Below are positions 25,509-36,645 of a DNA stretch of 64,000 bases, one piece after another (position 1 is the first letter of the stretch; every line of letters starts with the position of its first letter). The stretch lies in NCBI RefSeq assembly GCF_030411955.1, contig NZ_JASNRA010000007.1:124001-188000 (forward strand), written 5' to 3'. Below the pieces are notes generated by a model that saw nothing but the letters and a program-made list of their open reading frames with translations, made no database searches and was not told the origin of the DNA. The DNA comes from Massilia sp. YIM B02443 (GTDB taxonomy: Bacteria > Pseudomonadota > Gammaproteobacteria > Burkholderiales > Burkholderiaceae_D). A program made the translations under genes and the position numbers.

Positions 25509-25979
25509 ATGAAGGGCGATCCAAACGTCATCCGGCTGCTGAACGCGCAGCTCACCAACGAACTCACCGCGATCAACCAGTACTTCCTGCACGCGCGCAT
25601 GTACCGCCACTGGGGCCTGGAAAAGCTGGGCAAGAAGGAATACGAAGAATCGATCGGCGAGATGAAGCACGCCGACAAGCTGATCGACCGCATCCTGATG
25701 CTCGACGCGCTGCCGAACCTGCAGGCGCTGCACAAGCTGATGATCGGCGAATCGACCCAGGAAATGCTGGAATGCGACCTGAAGCTGGAACGTGCGGCGC
25801 AGGTGACGGTCAAGGAAGGCATCGCGGCCTGCGAAGCGGCGGCCGACTACGTGTCGCGCGACCTGTTCCTGATGATCCTGGAAGATACCGAAGAGCACAT
25901 CGAGTGGCTCGAGACCCAGCTCGACCTGATCGTCAAGGTCGGCATCCAGAACTACCTGCAGAGCCAGATCTCGGCTTGA
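25509..25979 (+). CDS. bfr: bacterioferritin
   Basis: Haem-containing 24-mer iron store, 156 residues. Ligand positions of the ferroxidase centre are E18, E51, H54, E94 and H130, and haem ligand Met52 is present in EMKHAD. The position equivalent to E127 in E. coli reads Thr, because the ExxH motif is TEEH here, with Glu at 128 and 129. Otherwise it is a typical sequence and length. Together with bfd and feoAB it forms an iron-homeostasis block; direct repeats lie in its upstream region. Confidence 0.94.
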   Translation: MKGDPNVIRLLNAQLTNELTAINQYFLHARMYRHWGLEKLGKKEYEESIGEMKHADKLIDRILMLDALPNLQALHKLMIGESTQEMLECDLKLERAAQVTVKEGIAACEAAADYVSRDLFLMILEDTEEHIEWLETQLDLIVKVGIQNYLQSQISA

Positions 25980-26031
25980 TGCCATGCATGGCCGGCGCCT
26001 TGCGCTGCCGGCCACGCTGTCAGTCATACCG

Positions 26032-26051
26032 CGGGGTTCGCTCGAACCCCG
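26032..26051. terminator. terminator hairpin between convergent bfr and PfkB gene
   Basis: CGGGGTTCG (26032-26040) and CGAACCCCG (26043-26051) form a perfect stem with a minimal loop, between the two convergent stop codons. A second hairpin, GCCGGC...GCCGGC (25991-26012), lies just before it. There is no strong T tract. Confidence 0.5.
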
Positions 26052-26058
26052 GACCGAT

Positions 26059-27011
26059 TCAGCGCCAGCGCGCCATCCACCGGTCGTAGAACCCCAACTC
26101 CCCCGGCACCGCCCCCGGTATCGCGCAGATCGCCCCCGCGAACTCGTTGGCGCGCGCCAGCGCCACCTCGAGCGGCCAGCCGCGCACCTTCCCCAGCAGA
26201 AAAATCGCCGCGAACGCATCGCCCGCCCCCACCGTGTCGATCACGAACGGCGGCGCCGGCGTGTCGCGCGTGCTCACCACCTGGCCGTCGGCGCCGAAGT
26301 AGACCGAACCGCGGTGTCCCAGCGTGACGATCAGCGCATCGAGCGAGAACATGCGCAACAGCGCCTGGCACGAGGCGTGCACCTGGTCGGCCGCCAGCGG
26401 CGGATCCTCGGGCTTCATCTGGAAGTACCATCCGAATAGCACCTGCAGCTCTTCCTCGTTGACCTTGGCGATATTCGCCGCCTGCAGCGAGCGCGTGACA
26501 CTGCGCTCGTCGACCTGGCCGTCGCGCAGGTTCAGGTCCAGGAAGCGCACGGCGTGGACCGTTTCCAGCAGGCCGGTCAGGGCGTCGCGCGAACGCTCGT
26601 GGCGCTGGGCCAGGGTGCCGAAGTACAGCAGCCCCGGTTCGCGCTGCGCCGCCAGCGCCGCCATCGCCTGCGCGCGGTCGATGAAGTCGTAGGCCTGGTT
26701 GGGCAGGATCGTGAAGCGGTGGCCCTTGGGCGTGCGCTCGACCAGCACGCGGCCGGTTTCCTCGAGCGGATCGACCTGCAGCCCGGCTTCGCTCATGGCG
26801 AAGCGCTCGAACTCGGCGCGCACCAGGCTGCCGGCGCGGTCGGCGCCGACGCGGGTGATCATGAGTTGCGGCGCCATGAAGGCGGCCAGGTGGCGCGCCA
26901 CGTTGAAGGGCGCGCCGCCGACGATCTGTTCGCCATGGAAGTCGTCGACCAGCGCCTCGCCGAAGACGACGACGCCCGGCTGCGCAGAGGTGCCCGTGGC
27001 GCCGGCCCGGT

Positions 27012-27015
<4 letters not shown>
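26059..27015 (-). CDS. PfkB family carbohydrate kinase (fructokinase-like)
   Basis: Ribokinase-fold sugar kinase of 318 residues. The first PfkB signature is at GGAPFNVARHLAAF, and the C-terminal signature DTVGAGDAFAAIFLLG holds the catalytic Asp and anion hole. The sugar specificity cannot be read; fructokinase is a reasonable guess from the N-terminal FGEALVDDF. The ATG at 27015 overlaps the GST stop as ATGA, so it is translationally coupled to a GST, an unusual partner. A longer open frame to 27534 only reads GST out of frame. Confidence 0.87.
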
Positions 27016-29202
<2,187 letters not shown>

Positions 29203-29205
29203 TGC

Positions 29206-29237
29206 GGTTGGTGGGGTTCGCGCACACGCCGCCAACC
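29206..29237 (+). terminator. hairpin directly after purB
   Basis: GGTTGGTGG (29206-29214) pairs with CCGCCAACC (29229-29237) through one G-T pair, 4 bases after the purB stop. No T tract follows; it probably stabilises or ends the purB transcript together with the larger repeat downstream. Confidence 0.45.
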
Positions 29238-29260
29238 CCACAAGCACCGCTAGCCCAGAG

Positions 29261-29367
29261 ACCGTCATTCCCGCGCAGGCGGGAATCCAAGCCCTTTGCG
29301 TAAACTTACGTCAAACGCAGTGGGCGCTCAAGCAAACTTGGATTCCCGCCTGCGCGGGAATGACGGT
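29261..29367. repeat. 31-bp perfect inverted repeat, REP/dRS3-like
   Basis: Arms at 29261-29291 and 29337-29367 are exact reverse complements (ACCGTCATTCCCGCGCAGGC... on the left) and flank a 45-base spacer. Each arm contains its own small palindrome, ATTCCCGC-GCAG-GCGGGAAT. The core ATTCCCnnnnGGGAAT resembles dispersed extragenic repeats such as neisserial dRS3. It lies between the convergent purB and TonB-receptor genes. Confidence 0.85.
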
Positions 29368-29420
29368 TTTTCATTTAACGAAGGAATGAGGTCGATCGGT
29401 GCAATGACGTACTGCCCACC

Positions 29421-31430
29421 TCAATAATCCCACCTTACCTTCACCCCCACCCTGCGCTCGAACACTGTCCGGTACATCGCCGTCCCGAACTCCGTATGCC
29501 CGCCAGTCAGGTTCTCCCCGAACACCGACAACGCCAGCCCCGGCCTTAAGCGCCAGCCGAAGCGCGCATCGAGCGCTGTGTACGAATCCACGCCGGACGC
29601 CGGCATCTCTCCCACCCGCCGCAGCGTGACATCCACCTCGCGCGCATCGTCGATGTTATAGCTCGAACGCAGCTGCCAGGTGTGCGACGGATCGCGCCGT
29701 GACGCCGCGGAGCCGTCGGGATCGGTGCTGCCCGGTTTCAGCCACAGGCGCTGGTGCAGCGCGGTCAATCCGGCCGACAGGCGCCAGCGCGGCAGCGGCT
29801 GCCAGCTACCCCAGGCTTCGATGCCGCTGGCGCTGCCTTCCATCAGGCTGCCGAACACCAGGTAGCTGCGCGTCGGATCGAGCTCGTCGGTGCGCAGGTG
29901 GTCGTAGTCGTGATGGAACAGCGTGACCGAATACGACAGCGCCGCCGCCGGCTGGCCGCGATAGCCGAGCTCGACCACACGCGCCACCTCGCCCTGCACC
30001 TGCGGCCCGCCGCGCAATATATAAGGCGGCTGGCCCGGCACCCAGGCGTCGACGTCGAGCCGCGCCGGCGCGCGCACCGTGCGCGCGGCCGAGGCCCACA
30101 GGGCGTGCTGGGGCGAGACGCGCCACGACAGGCGCGCGCTGGGCAGCCATTCGACGCCGGTGTAGTGGTTGTACTCGGCGCGTCCGCCCAGCACCAGGCG
30201 CCAGTCGTCGCGCAGCGCGATCTCGTCCTGCACGAACAGGCTGGCCCAGCGCTGGGTGGTGTCGGCCGGCAGGAAGGCGACGAAGGGACTGTTGTCGACC
30301 CGGTCGCGGCTGACCCGCGCGTTCGCGCCCCACACCACGGCATGGCGGCCAACCGCGGGCAGCGTGTGCTGCAGCTGGACGTCGGCCGTGCTCAAGCGCT
30401 CGGCGAACAGCGGCGGCGCCTTGCGCAGCGTGTGGTCGAGGTAAGCCTGCACCGCGACGGCGCCGCCGTCGCCCAGCGCGCGCTGCCAGCGCAAGGTGGC
30501 GTTGGCGCCGTCGGAATGCACGCGTCCGAACAGCGACGGCCCGCCCGGCGTGGCGATCTCGCCCGGCGCCGGCTGGTCCATGCGGCCTTGATAAACATTG
30601 CCCTGCAGCGTGAAGCGGTCGGCGCCGCTTTCCCAGTCGGCGCGCGCCCCGGCCAGCGTACGGCGCCAGCGGTCGTCGATGCGCCCGCCGCCCATCGCAT
30701 CGCTGTCGCCATCACTGTCACTACGGCGTCCATATTGGCCGAAGGCGCGCCAGGCCACGCCGCCCTCCGTCGTGCCGCCCTGGCGGAAAGCGGCGCCGGC
30801 GCTGCCGTCGTTGGCGCCGTGCAGCGCCAGCATGCTGCCCTGGGTGTCTTTCGCCGAGCGGCTGATGATGTTGATGACGCCGTTGACCGCATTCAGGCCC
30901 CACAGCACCCCGCCCGGACCGCTGACCACTTCGATCCGCTCGATGTCTTCCAGCACCACGTCCTGGGCGTCCCAGAACACGCCCGAGAACAGCGGCGTGT
31001 ACACCGGGCGGCCGTCGATCAGCACCAGCAGCTTGTTGGACAGCACGCTACCGCCGCTGTTCAGGCCGCGCGCGCTGATCGAATAGCCGTAGCCGTTGAT
31101 GCGCGCCACGTGCAGGTTGGGCGCCAGGCGCAGCGCTTCCGGCAGGGTGTCGGCGCCGGAACGGCGGATGTCCTCCGCCCCGATGACGAACACCGCCGCC
31201 GGCGCATCCTGCAGCCGCTCGGGACGCTTCGAGACCGAGGTCACCTGGATATTGGCCAGCTCTTCGATCGACAGGTCGGCCAGGTCTTGCCCGTCCTGAG
31301 CCTGCGCCCCCATGGCCGCCGCCAGCAGCGGCAAGGCCAGGCCGGCCGCCAGAATGCGCTTCCCGGCCCGGCCCATGCGGCCGTCCCGACCGCAGGAACG
31401 GCCGCGGTGTTCATTGATAAATGTGCTCAT
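29421..31430 (-). CDS. TonB-dependent outer-membrane receptor
   Basis: Energy-coupled transporter of 669 residues. A signal peptide (core ILAAGLALPLLAAAMGAQA) is followed by DLADLSIEELANIQVTSVSK, the typical start of one receptor subfamily, then a plug domain (about 65-180: VIGAEDIRRSGADTLPEAL, LVLIDGRPVY, GGVLWGLNAVNGVINIIS) and a beta-barrel ending in the aromatic-terminated VKVRWDY. The ligand is not readable; the subfamily is often annotated as a colicin I/vitamin B12-type receptor. No clear Fur box was seen in the 160-base upstream gap. Confidence 0.9.
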   Translation of the reverse strand: MSTFINEHRGRSCGRDGRMGRAGKRILAAGLALPLLAAAMGAQAQDGQDLADLSIEELANIQVTSVSKRPERLQDAPAAVFVIGAEDIRRSGADTLPEALRLAPNLHVARINGYGYSISARGLNSGGSVLSNKLLVLIDGRPVYTPLFSGVFWDAQDVVLEDIERIEVVSGPGGVLWGLNAVNGVINIISRSAKDTQGSMLALHGANDGSAGAAFRQGGTTEGGVAWRAFGQYGRRSDSDGDSDAMGGGRIDDRWRRTLAGARADWESGADRFTLQGNVYQGRMDQPAPGEIATPGGPSLFGRVHSDGANATLRWQRALGDGGAVAVQAYLDHTLRKAPPLFAERLSTADVQLQHTLPAVGRHAVVWGANARVSRDRVDNSPFVAFLPADTTQRWASLFVQDEIALRDDWRLVLGGRAEYNHYTGVEWLPSARLSWRVSPQHALWASAARTVRAPARLDVDAWVPGQPPYILRGGPQVQGEVARVVELGYRGQPAAALSYSVTLFHHDYDHLRTDELDPTRSYLVFGSLMEGSASGIEAWGSWQPLPRWRLSAGLTALHQRLWLKPGSTDPDGSAASRRDPSHTWQLRSSYNIDDAREVDVTLRRVGEMPASGVDSYTALDARFGWRLRPGLALSVFGENLTGGHTEFGTAMYRTVFERRVGVKVRWDY

Positions 31431-31590
31431 GCGCCGATTTTACATTCGGCCCAGCAGGATGGTGCACGTTTCACAACACCATGCTACTGTTCAAGGCGAA
31501 ATGAGGGCGAAAAGACACTCGGCAGCACGGTCATGGCTTTTTTGATATAGTTGGTTAGTTCTAACTCGTACAAGTTTCCAAACTACAATC

Positions 31591-32139
31591 ATGCGCCGCT
31601 ATACGCTCCCTGCGATCGTGCTGCACTGGCTGATCGCCATCGCGATCATCGGGACCTTCACGCTCGGCCTGGTGATGACCGACATCCCCGGCATCACGCC
31701 GGCCAAGCTGCGCTACTACAACTGGCACAAATGGGCCGGCGTGACGGTGCTGCTGCTCGCCGCGTTGCGCCTGCTGTGGCGCCTGGCGAATCATCCGCCG
31801 CAGTACGCCGACGAGATGCCGGCCTGGCAGCGCGGCGCCGCCCACGGCCTGCACTGGCTGTTATACCTGTTGATGTTCGCGGTGCCGGTATCCGGCTACC
31901 TGTACAGCCTGGCGGCCGGTTTCCCGATCGTGTACTTCGGCGTGCTCGAACTGCCGGTACTGATGGGACCCGACCCGGCGCTCAAGGTCACGCTGCTGGC
32001 CGTCCATTACTGGCTCAACATGCTGCTCGCCGCCCTGGTCGGCCTGCACGTGCTGGCCGCCTTCAAGCACCTGCTGGTCGACCGCGACGGCGTCATGCAG
32101 CGCATGCTTCCCATTTCCATTCGTAAGGAGAATCCATGA
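31591..32139 (+). CDS. cytochrome b561
   Basis: Four-helix inner-membrane di-haem cytochrome of 182 residues, thought to pass electrons from quinol to periplasmic partners. Candidate haem histidines are H12 (LHWLIA), H46 (YNWHKW), H139 and H153. The stop overlaps the following yceI start (ATGA), and cytochrome b561 with yceI is a known pairing (yceJ-yceI). Just upstream lies a small palindrome, GTTAG-TT-CTAAC (31554-31565), next to AT-rich sequence, which may be an operator. Confidence 0.9.
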   Translation: MRRYTLPAIVLHWLIAIAIIGTFTLGLVMTDIPGITPAKLRYYNWHKWAGVTVLLLAALRLLWRLANHPPQYADEMPAWQRGAAHGLHWLLYLLMFAVPVSGYLYSLAAGFPIVYFGVLELPVLMGPDPALKVTLLAVHYWLNMLLAALVGLHVLAAFKHLLVDRDGVMQRMLPISIRKENP

Positions 32140-32690
32140 AACCGTTCAAGTCCCTGCTGCTGGCCGGGCTGGTCCTGGCCAGCGCAGCTGCCAATGCAGC
32201 CGTGCTCAAGACCGACCCGGCGCGTAGCAGTGTCGCGGCCGTGTTCAAGCAGATGAACGTGCCGGTCGAGGCGCCGTTCCGCACCTTCACGGCCCAGATC
32301 GACTACGACGCCGCCAAGCCGGCCGCCTCGAAAGCCAGCGTCGAGATCAACACCGCCAGCTTCGACATCGGCGACGCCATGTACAACAAGGAAGTGGCCA
32401 AGAAGGAATGGTTCAACTCGGCCCAGTTCCCGAAAGCGACGTTTGTCTCGACCGCCATCGCGCCCGCCGGCGCCGGCAAGCTGAACGTGTCCGGCAAGCT
32501 CACCCTCAAGGGCAAGAGCGCGAATGTCACTTTCCCGCTGACGGTCAAGGCCGAAGGCGGCAAGCAGGTCTTCGAGGGCCAGTTGCCGATCAAGCGGCTG
32601 GCGTTCAATATCGGCGAAGGCGAATGGAAGGACACCAGCATGGTCGCCGATGAAGTCGTGATCAAGTTCCGCATCACCGCAGCACCGTAA
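32136..32690 (+). CDS. YceI family periplasmic lipocalin-like protein (first copy)
   Basis: 184-residue secreted protein with a signal peptide (LLLAGLVLASAAANA) and a YceI eight-stranded barrel that binds polyisoprenoid-like lipids in studied members. The family pattern is seen at ASVEINTASFDIGD, NSAQFPKATFVS and GKLTLKGKSANVTFPLTV. It is coupled to cytochrome b561 by a 4-base overlap and followed 33 bases later by a second YceI gene; the two copies are divergent in sequence. Confidence 0.9.
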   Translation: MKPFKSLLLAGLVLASAAANAAVLKTDPARSSVAAVFKQMNVPVEAPFRTFTAQIDYDAAKPAASKASVEINTASFDIGDAMYNKEVAKKEWFNSAQFPKATFVSTAIAPAGAGKLNVSGKLTLKGKSANVTFPLTVKAEGGKQVFEGQLPIKRLAFNIGEGEWKDTSMVADEVVIKFRITAAP

Positions 32691-32723
32691 TCCGTTCAAC
32701 TCCAACCCACAGGGATAGTACCT

Positions 32724-33293
32724 ATGAAAATCAAGCACATGATCGCGGCCGCCGCCGCCCTGGCCGCCAGCACCGCCTTCGCCGCCCCGGTCACCTACGA
32801 CATCGAGCCGAACCACACCTACCCGAGCTTCGAAGCCGACCACATGGGCCTGTCGGTCTGGCGCGGCAAGTTCAACAAGTCGAGCGGTAGCGTGACCATC
32901 GACCGCGAAGCCAAGACCGGCTCGCTCGACATCACCGTCGACATCAACAGCATCGACTTCGGCCACGACAAGATGAACGAGCACGCCAAGAAGCCGGACA
33001 TCTTCGATGCCGCCAAGTACCCGACCGCGACCTTCAAGTCGACCAAGTTCAACTACACCGGCGACGTGCCGACCTCGGTCGACGGCCAGCTGACCCTGCA
33101 CGGCGTGACCAAGCCGCTGACCCTGAAGATCGACAAGTTCAAGTGCATCATGCACCCGATGCTGAAGAAGGAAGTCTGCGGCGCCGACGTGAGCGGCACC
33201 TTCAAGCGCGACGACTTCGGCATCAGCTTCGGCCTGCCGAACTTCTCGCCGGAAGTGAAGCTGGCGATCCAGGTGGAAGCGGTCAAGCGCTGA
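32724..33293 (+). CDS. YceI family periplasmic lipocalin-like protein (second copy)
   Basis: 189-residue paralogue with signal peptide ([14 protein letters not shown]) and the classical YceI start [20 protein letters not shown]. Later family motifs are [29 protein letters not shown] and [17 protein letters not shown]. Cysteines in [18 protein letters not shown] could form a disulfide. An AGGGATAG Shine-Dalgarno-like stretch precedes the ATG. The operon ends in a strong terminator 28 bases later. Confidence 0.93.
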   Translation: MKIKHMIAAAAALAASTAFAAPVTYDIEPNHTYPSFEADHMGLSVWRGKFNKSSGSVTIDREAKTGSLDITVDINSIDFGHDKMNEHAKKPDIFDAAKYPTATFKSTKFNYTGDVPTSVDGQLTLHGVTKPLTLKIDKFKCIMHPMLKKEVCGADVSGTFKRDDFGISFGLPNFSPEVKLAIQVEAVKR

Positions 33294-33320
33294 TCGTTTG
33301 CGCGCACGCCGCAACAATAA

Positions 33321-33357
33321 AAAAACCCCTGCCGGTATCAGCCGGCAGGGGTTTTTT
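33321..33357. terminator. strong bidirectional terminator
   Basis: A-rich flank, stem ACCCCTGCCGG (33325-33335), short loop, matching CCGGCAGGGGT and a run of seven T. It ends the cytochrome b561-yceI-yceI unit, and its A tract makes it usable for the convergent stress-protein gene too. Confidence 0.92.
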
Positions 33358-33413
33358 TCATCGTTGGCGCAAACGCAAGGCGGACGGACGAATCGCCCGC
33401 CCGCCTTCCGTCT

Positions 33414-34751
33414 TTAACGGCCGTCGCGGTCGAAGTCGCCCGGAATCGCGCGCTCGACGCGGTGCCAGCCGGCGCGGGTTGCGAACTTGGCCTGCTCCCA
33501 GTTCAGGCGCGACTTGCCTTTCACGCGATCCCACTCGTTCGACAGGCTGCTTTCATTGGCGTCGTAGCCGCCCTGGTACTTGCCGGCGTTGTTGTAGCCC
33601 AGCGCATACGCCGGCTCGTAGTCGTCATAGGTGTAGCCCGGCGAGTAGTACGGCTGGGTCTGGTACGAATTGCGCCAGTACTCGTTCTCTTCGTGCGGGT
33701 TGACCATGTGGCCGACGCCCTTGCCGGCGGCGCCGCCGACCATGCCGCCGATCGCCGCGCCGGCCGCCACACCCAGCGGACCGGCCGCCGCGCCAACCAC
33801 CGCGCCCACGGTGGCGCCGGCGCCGCCGCCGACACCTTGTGCCAGGTTATGGTCGTGCAGTTCGTCGGTGGCTTTCGGATTGACCACTTCTCCCGCGCCA
33901 CGGCCGGCCGCGCCGCCCGCCAGGCCGCCGATCACGGCGCCGGCCGCCATGCCGATCGGACCGCCGACCGCGCCGACCGTCGCACCGGCGACCGCGCCGC
34001 CGCCGGCGCCCACGCCCTTGGCCAGGTGGTGTTCGGCCAGGTCGTCGCCGGCCTTCGGATTGACCACTTCGCCCACGCCCTTGCCGGCGATGCCGCCCGC
34101 GATGCCGCCGACCACGGCGCCGGTCACGGTGCCGATCGGGCCCGCCGCAGCGGTGCCGATCGCGGCGCCGGTGGCCGCGCCGCCCAGCACGCCGACGCCG
34201 GCGCCGATCACGTGCGAGCCGCCCTGCTCGGTCCACGATTTGTGGATGTGGGCCGCGTCTTCGTCGTTGCGGGCGTTCACGCCCATCACGATGCCGCCGT
34301 TCTTGATGCCTTCTTCATAGTGCGCTGCGCGTTCCTCCGGAATGCCGGCGCCGATCAGCGCGCCGATCAGGCCGCCGGTGATGCCGCCCGCGCCGGCGCC
34401 GGCCAGCGCTGCCGCCAGCGGACCGGCGACGACCACGCCCAGGCCCGGCAGAACAAGCGTGGTACCCACGGCCGCGATACCGGCCAGCACCGCGCCGATG
34501 GTGCCGCCGATACCGGCGCCGATGCCGGCGCCTTCGGCCGCCTTGCTGCCCAGTTCCGTATCTTTGTCGGCAAAGTGCGTGGTGCGGGTGCTGTCCGACA
34601 TCAGCAGGTTGACGTCGTCACGGGTGTAACCGCGGTCGTGCACAGTGCCGTAAGCGCGCTCGGCGCTGGCGCGATCCTGGAACAGGCCGGTGACCATGCG
34701 CGGGTTGCCGGTCTGGGTGCCGTAGTTTTGCTTGTTCTCGTAGCTGCTCAT
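33414..34751 (-). CDS. YflT/general-stress-domain protein with three 60-residue glycine-zipper repeats
   Basis: 445-residue protein. Residues 18-65 resemble the general stress protein 17M domain (VTGLFQDRASAERAYGTVHD). An Ala/Gly-rich hydrophobic region (70-135) and a second half-domain follow (EERAAHYEEGIKNGG). Residues about 173-352 form three tandem glycine-zipper units, each ending in VVNP or MVNP at exactly 60-residue spacing (229-232, 289-292, 349-352). The C-terminal tail is hydrophilic and Tyr-rich. Probably membrane-interacting and stress-induced; function unproven. I start at MSSYENKQ (34751), preceded by an AAAGGA ribosome site. Confidence 0.78.
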   Translation of the reverse strand: MSSYENKQNYGTQTGNPRMVTGLFQDRASAERAYGTVHDRGYTRDDVNLLMSDSTRTTHFADKDTELGSKAAEGAGIGAGIGGTIGAVLAGIAAVGTTLVLPGLGVVVAGPLAAALAGAGAGGITGGLIGALIGAGIPEERAAHYEEGIKNGGIVMGVNARNDEDAAHIHKSWTEQGGSHVIGAGVGVLGGAATGAAIGTAAAGPIGTVTGAVVGGIAGGIAGKGVGEVVNPKAGDDLAEHHLAKGVGAGGGAVAGATVGAVGGPIGMAAGAVIGGLAGGAAGRGAGEVVNPKATDELHDHNLAQGVGGGAGATVGAVVGAAAGPLGVAAGAAIGGMVGGAAGKGVGHMVNPHEENEYWRNSYQTQPYYSPGYTYDDYEPAYALGYNNAGKYQGGYDANESSLSNEWDRVKGKSRLNWEQAKFATRAGWHRVERAIPGDFDRDGR

Positions 34752-35025
34752 GACGAATCCTTTCAAATGGTTTCGGCCGGCGTCCGCTCGCGGTCGCCGC
34801 CTGGGACATTCACGATATGCCCCGTGTCCAGATGGCTCTGTTCGATGACGCACCCAGCCCGTGGATTGCAATCAAGTCATGCTGAGGCCGAGAACAGCGA
34901 TGCAAATTCGGCATCTAACGTTCGTTGCCGCACCGACCTGAAGAGGACCGGTATCTAGACTTTTCTCCATGGCCACGGCAATCAATCGGCCTGGGGTATG
35001 TTTTCAAACTTATGGAGGAAGAACC

Positions 35026-35295
35026 ATGTTATTCATTATCTGGATCGTCGTCGGCGGTATCCTGGGCTGGCTTGCCAGCATGGTCATGAAGACCGACGCA
35101 GAGCAAGGCATCATCCTTAACGTCGTGGTTGGTATCGTCGGCGCCTTCCTGGGCGGCTGGCTGCTGTCGCCGCTGTTCGGCACCGGCACCATCAATTCGG
35201 ACGATTTCAGCGTCGCTTCGCTGCTGGTCTCGTTCCTCGGCGCCGTCATCCTGCTGGCTATCGTGAACCTGCTGCGTCGCGGTCGCGTTCGTTAA
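35026..35295 (+). CDS. GlsB/YeaQ/YmgE family small membrane protein
   Basis: 89-residue, three-helix membrane protein of the transglycosylase-associated family, commonly stress-induced. MLFIIWIVVGGILGWLASMV and the VVVGIVGAFLGGWLL segment are diagnostic. A strong GGAGGA ribosome site lies 6 bases before ATG 35026, which decides the start over an in-frame upstream ATG. It is divergent from the glycine-zipper stress protein, so the 274-base gap (34752-35025) may hold co-regulated stress promoters; I could not assign a sigma factor there. Confidence 0.88.
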   Translation: MLFIIWIVVGGILGWLASMVMKTDAEQGIILNVVVGIVGAFLGGWLLSPLFGTGTINSDDFSVASLLVSFLGAVILLAIVNLLRRGRVR

Positions 35296-35318
35296 TGAGA
35301 GCGGATCTTCACCTTTAA

Positions 35319-35349
35319 AAAAACCAACGCCGCGTGCGTTGGTTTTTTT
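35319..35349 (+). terminator. intrinsic terminator after GlsB-family gene
   Basis: AAAACCAACGC pairs with GCGTTGGTTTT (35336-35346), followed by further T residues, 24 bases after the stop. The cardiolipin-synthase-like gene starts just downstream. Confidence 0.9.
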
Positions 35350-35367
35350 TCCTCCACGGTTTTACTG

Positions 35368-36645
35368 ATGAGCTCAAAAATGTTCTGGACAGTGCTGGTC
35401 ACCGTCGCCGCCACGCTGGTACTGGGCGTCCTGGCACTGAATTTCATGCCGGGCGAAAAACAGATCGAACGGCAACTGATCAGGCAATACGACACCCACG
35501 ACCCGCAATTCCGGCGCTCGCTCGGCGTCCTGCTGGGCCCCCCCATCCTTGAAGGCAACAAGGTCGAGGCGCTGATCAACGGCGACCAGATCTTCCCCGC
35601 CATGCTGGCCGCGATCCGCGAAGCCAAGGAAACCATCACCTTCGAGACCTACATCTACTGGTCCGAATCGATCGGCAACGAATTCTCCGCCGCGCTGGCC
35701 GAACGTGCCCGCGCCGGCGTCAAGGTGCACCTGATGCTCGACTTCATGGGCAGCATGAAGATGGACAACAAGCAGGTCGACGAGATGAAGAAGGCCGGCG
35801 TGCAGGTGCAGCGCTACCACAAGCCGGTGTGGTGGAAACTGGCGCGCATGAACAACCGCACCCACCGCAAGCTGCTCGTCATCGACGGCAAGATCGGCTT
35901 CACCGGCGGTGTCGGCATCGCCGACCAGTGGCGCGGCAATGCCCAAGACGAGAATCACTGGCGCGACAGCCATTTCCGCGTCGAAGGCCCGGTGGTCGGC
36001 CAGATCCAGGCCGTGTTCAACGACAACTGGACCAAGGCCACCGGCGTCGTGCTCGACGGTCCCGGCTACTTCCCGGAACTGACGCCGAAAGGCACCATGC
36101 CGGCCCAGATGTTTTCCAGCTCGCCGACCGGCGGCAGCGAGTCGATGCACCTGATGTACCTGATGGCGATCACCGCCGCGCGCCACACCATCGACCTGTC
36201 GGCCGCCTATTTCGTGCCGGACGACCTGACCATCCGCACCCTGATCGCGGCCGCCAAACGCGGCGTGCGGGTGCGCCTGATCACGCCGGGCCCGATCATC
36301 GATTCCGACCTGGTCAAGGCCGCCTCGCGCGACCGCTGGCCCGAACTGCTCGACGCCGGCGTCCACATCGCCGAGTACAAGCCGACCATGTACCACGTCA
36401 AGACGCTGATCGTCGACAACCTGCTGGTGTCGGTCGGCTCGACCAACTTCGACAACCGCTCGTTCAGCATCAACGATGAAGCCAACCTGAACGTGATGGA
36501 CGAAGGGTTCGCGCAACAGATGACCGACATCTACGAAGAAGACTGGTCGCACGCCACCCCGGTCACCGAGCACAAGTTCGCGCAGCGCCCGTGGTACCAG
36601 CGCGTCAGCACCTGGGCGGTATCGCTGATCGACGAGCAGTTGTAA
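35368..36645 (+). CDS. cardiolipin synthase-like phospholipase D family protein
   Basis: 425-residue enzyme with one N-terminal membrane helix (VLVTVAATLVLGVLAL) and two HKD motifs: H166-K168-D173 (THRKLLVIDGKIGFTGG) and H343-K345-D350 (YHVKTLIVDN, then GSTNFDNRSF). Such proteins condense two phosphatidylglycerols, or PG with PE, into cardiolipin; ClsB- and ClsC-like subtypes cannot be told apart here. The gene follows a terminator closely and is immediately upstream of the TnpB element. Confidence 0.87.
   Translation: MSSKMFWTVLVTVAATLVLGVLALNFMPGEKQIERQLIRQYDTHDPQFRRSLGVLLGPPILEGNKVEALINGDQIFPAMLAAIREAKETITFETYIYWSESIGNEFSAALAERARAGVKVHLMLDFMGSMKMDNKQVDEMKKAGVQVQRYHKPVWWKLARMNNRTHRKLLVIDGKIGFTGGVGIADQWRGNAQDENHWRDSHFRVEGPVVGQIQAVFNDNWTKATGVVLDGPGYFPELTPKGTMPAQMFSSSPTGGSESMHLMYLMAITAARHTIDLSAAYFVPDDLTIRTLIAAAKRGVRVRLITPGPIIDSDLVKAASRDRWPELLDAGVHIAEYKPTMYHVKTLIVDNLLVSVGSTNFDNRSFSINDEANLNVMDEGFAQQMTDIYEEDWSHATPVTEHKFAQRPWYQRVSTWAVSLIDEQL

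Noticed and set aside
33714..34271. Repetitive DNA that might be taken for a CRISPR or tandem satellite array
   Set aside because: The 180-bp periodicity is explained by three 60-residue coding repeats of the stress protein; there are no short identical repeats with unique spacers.
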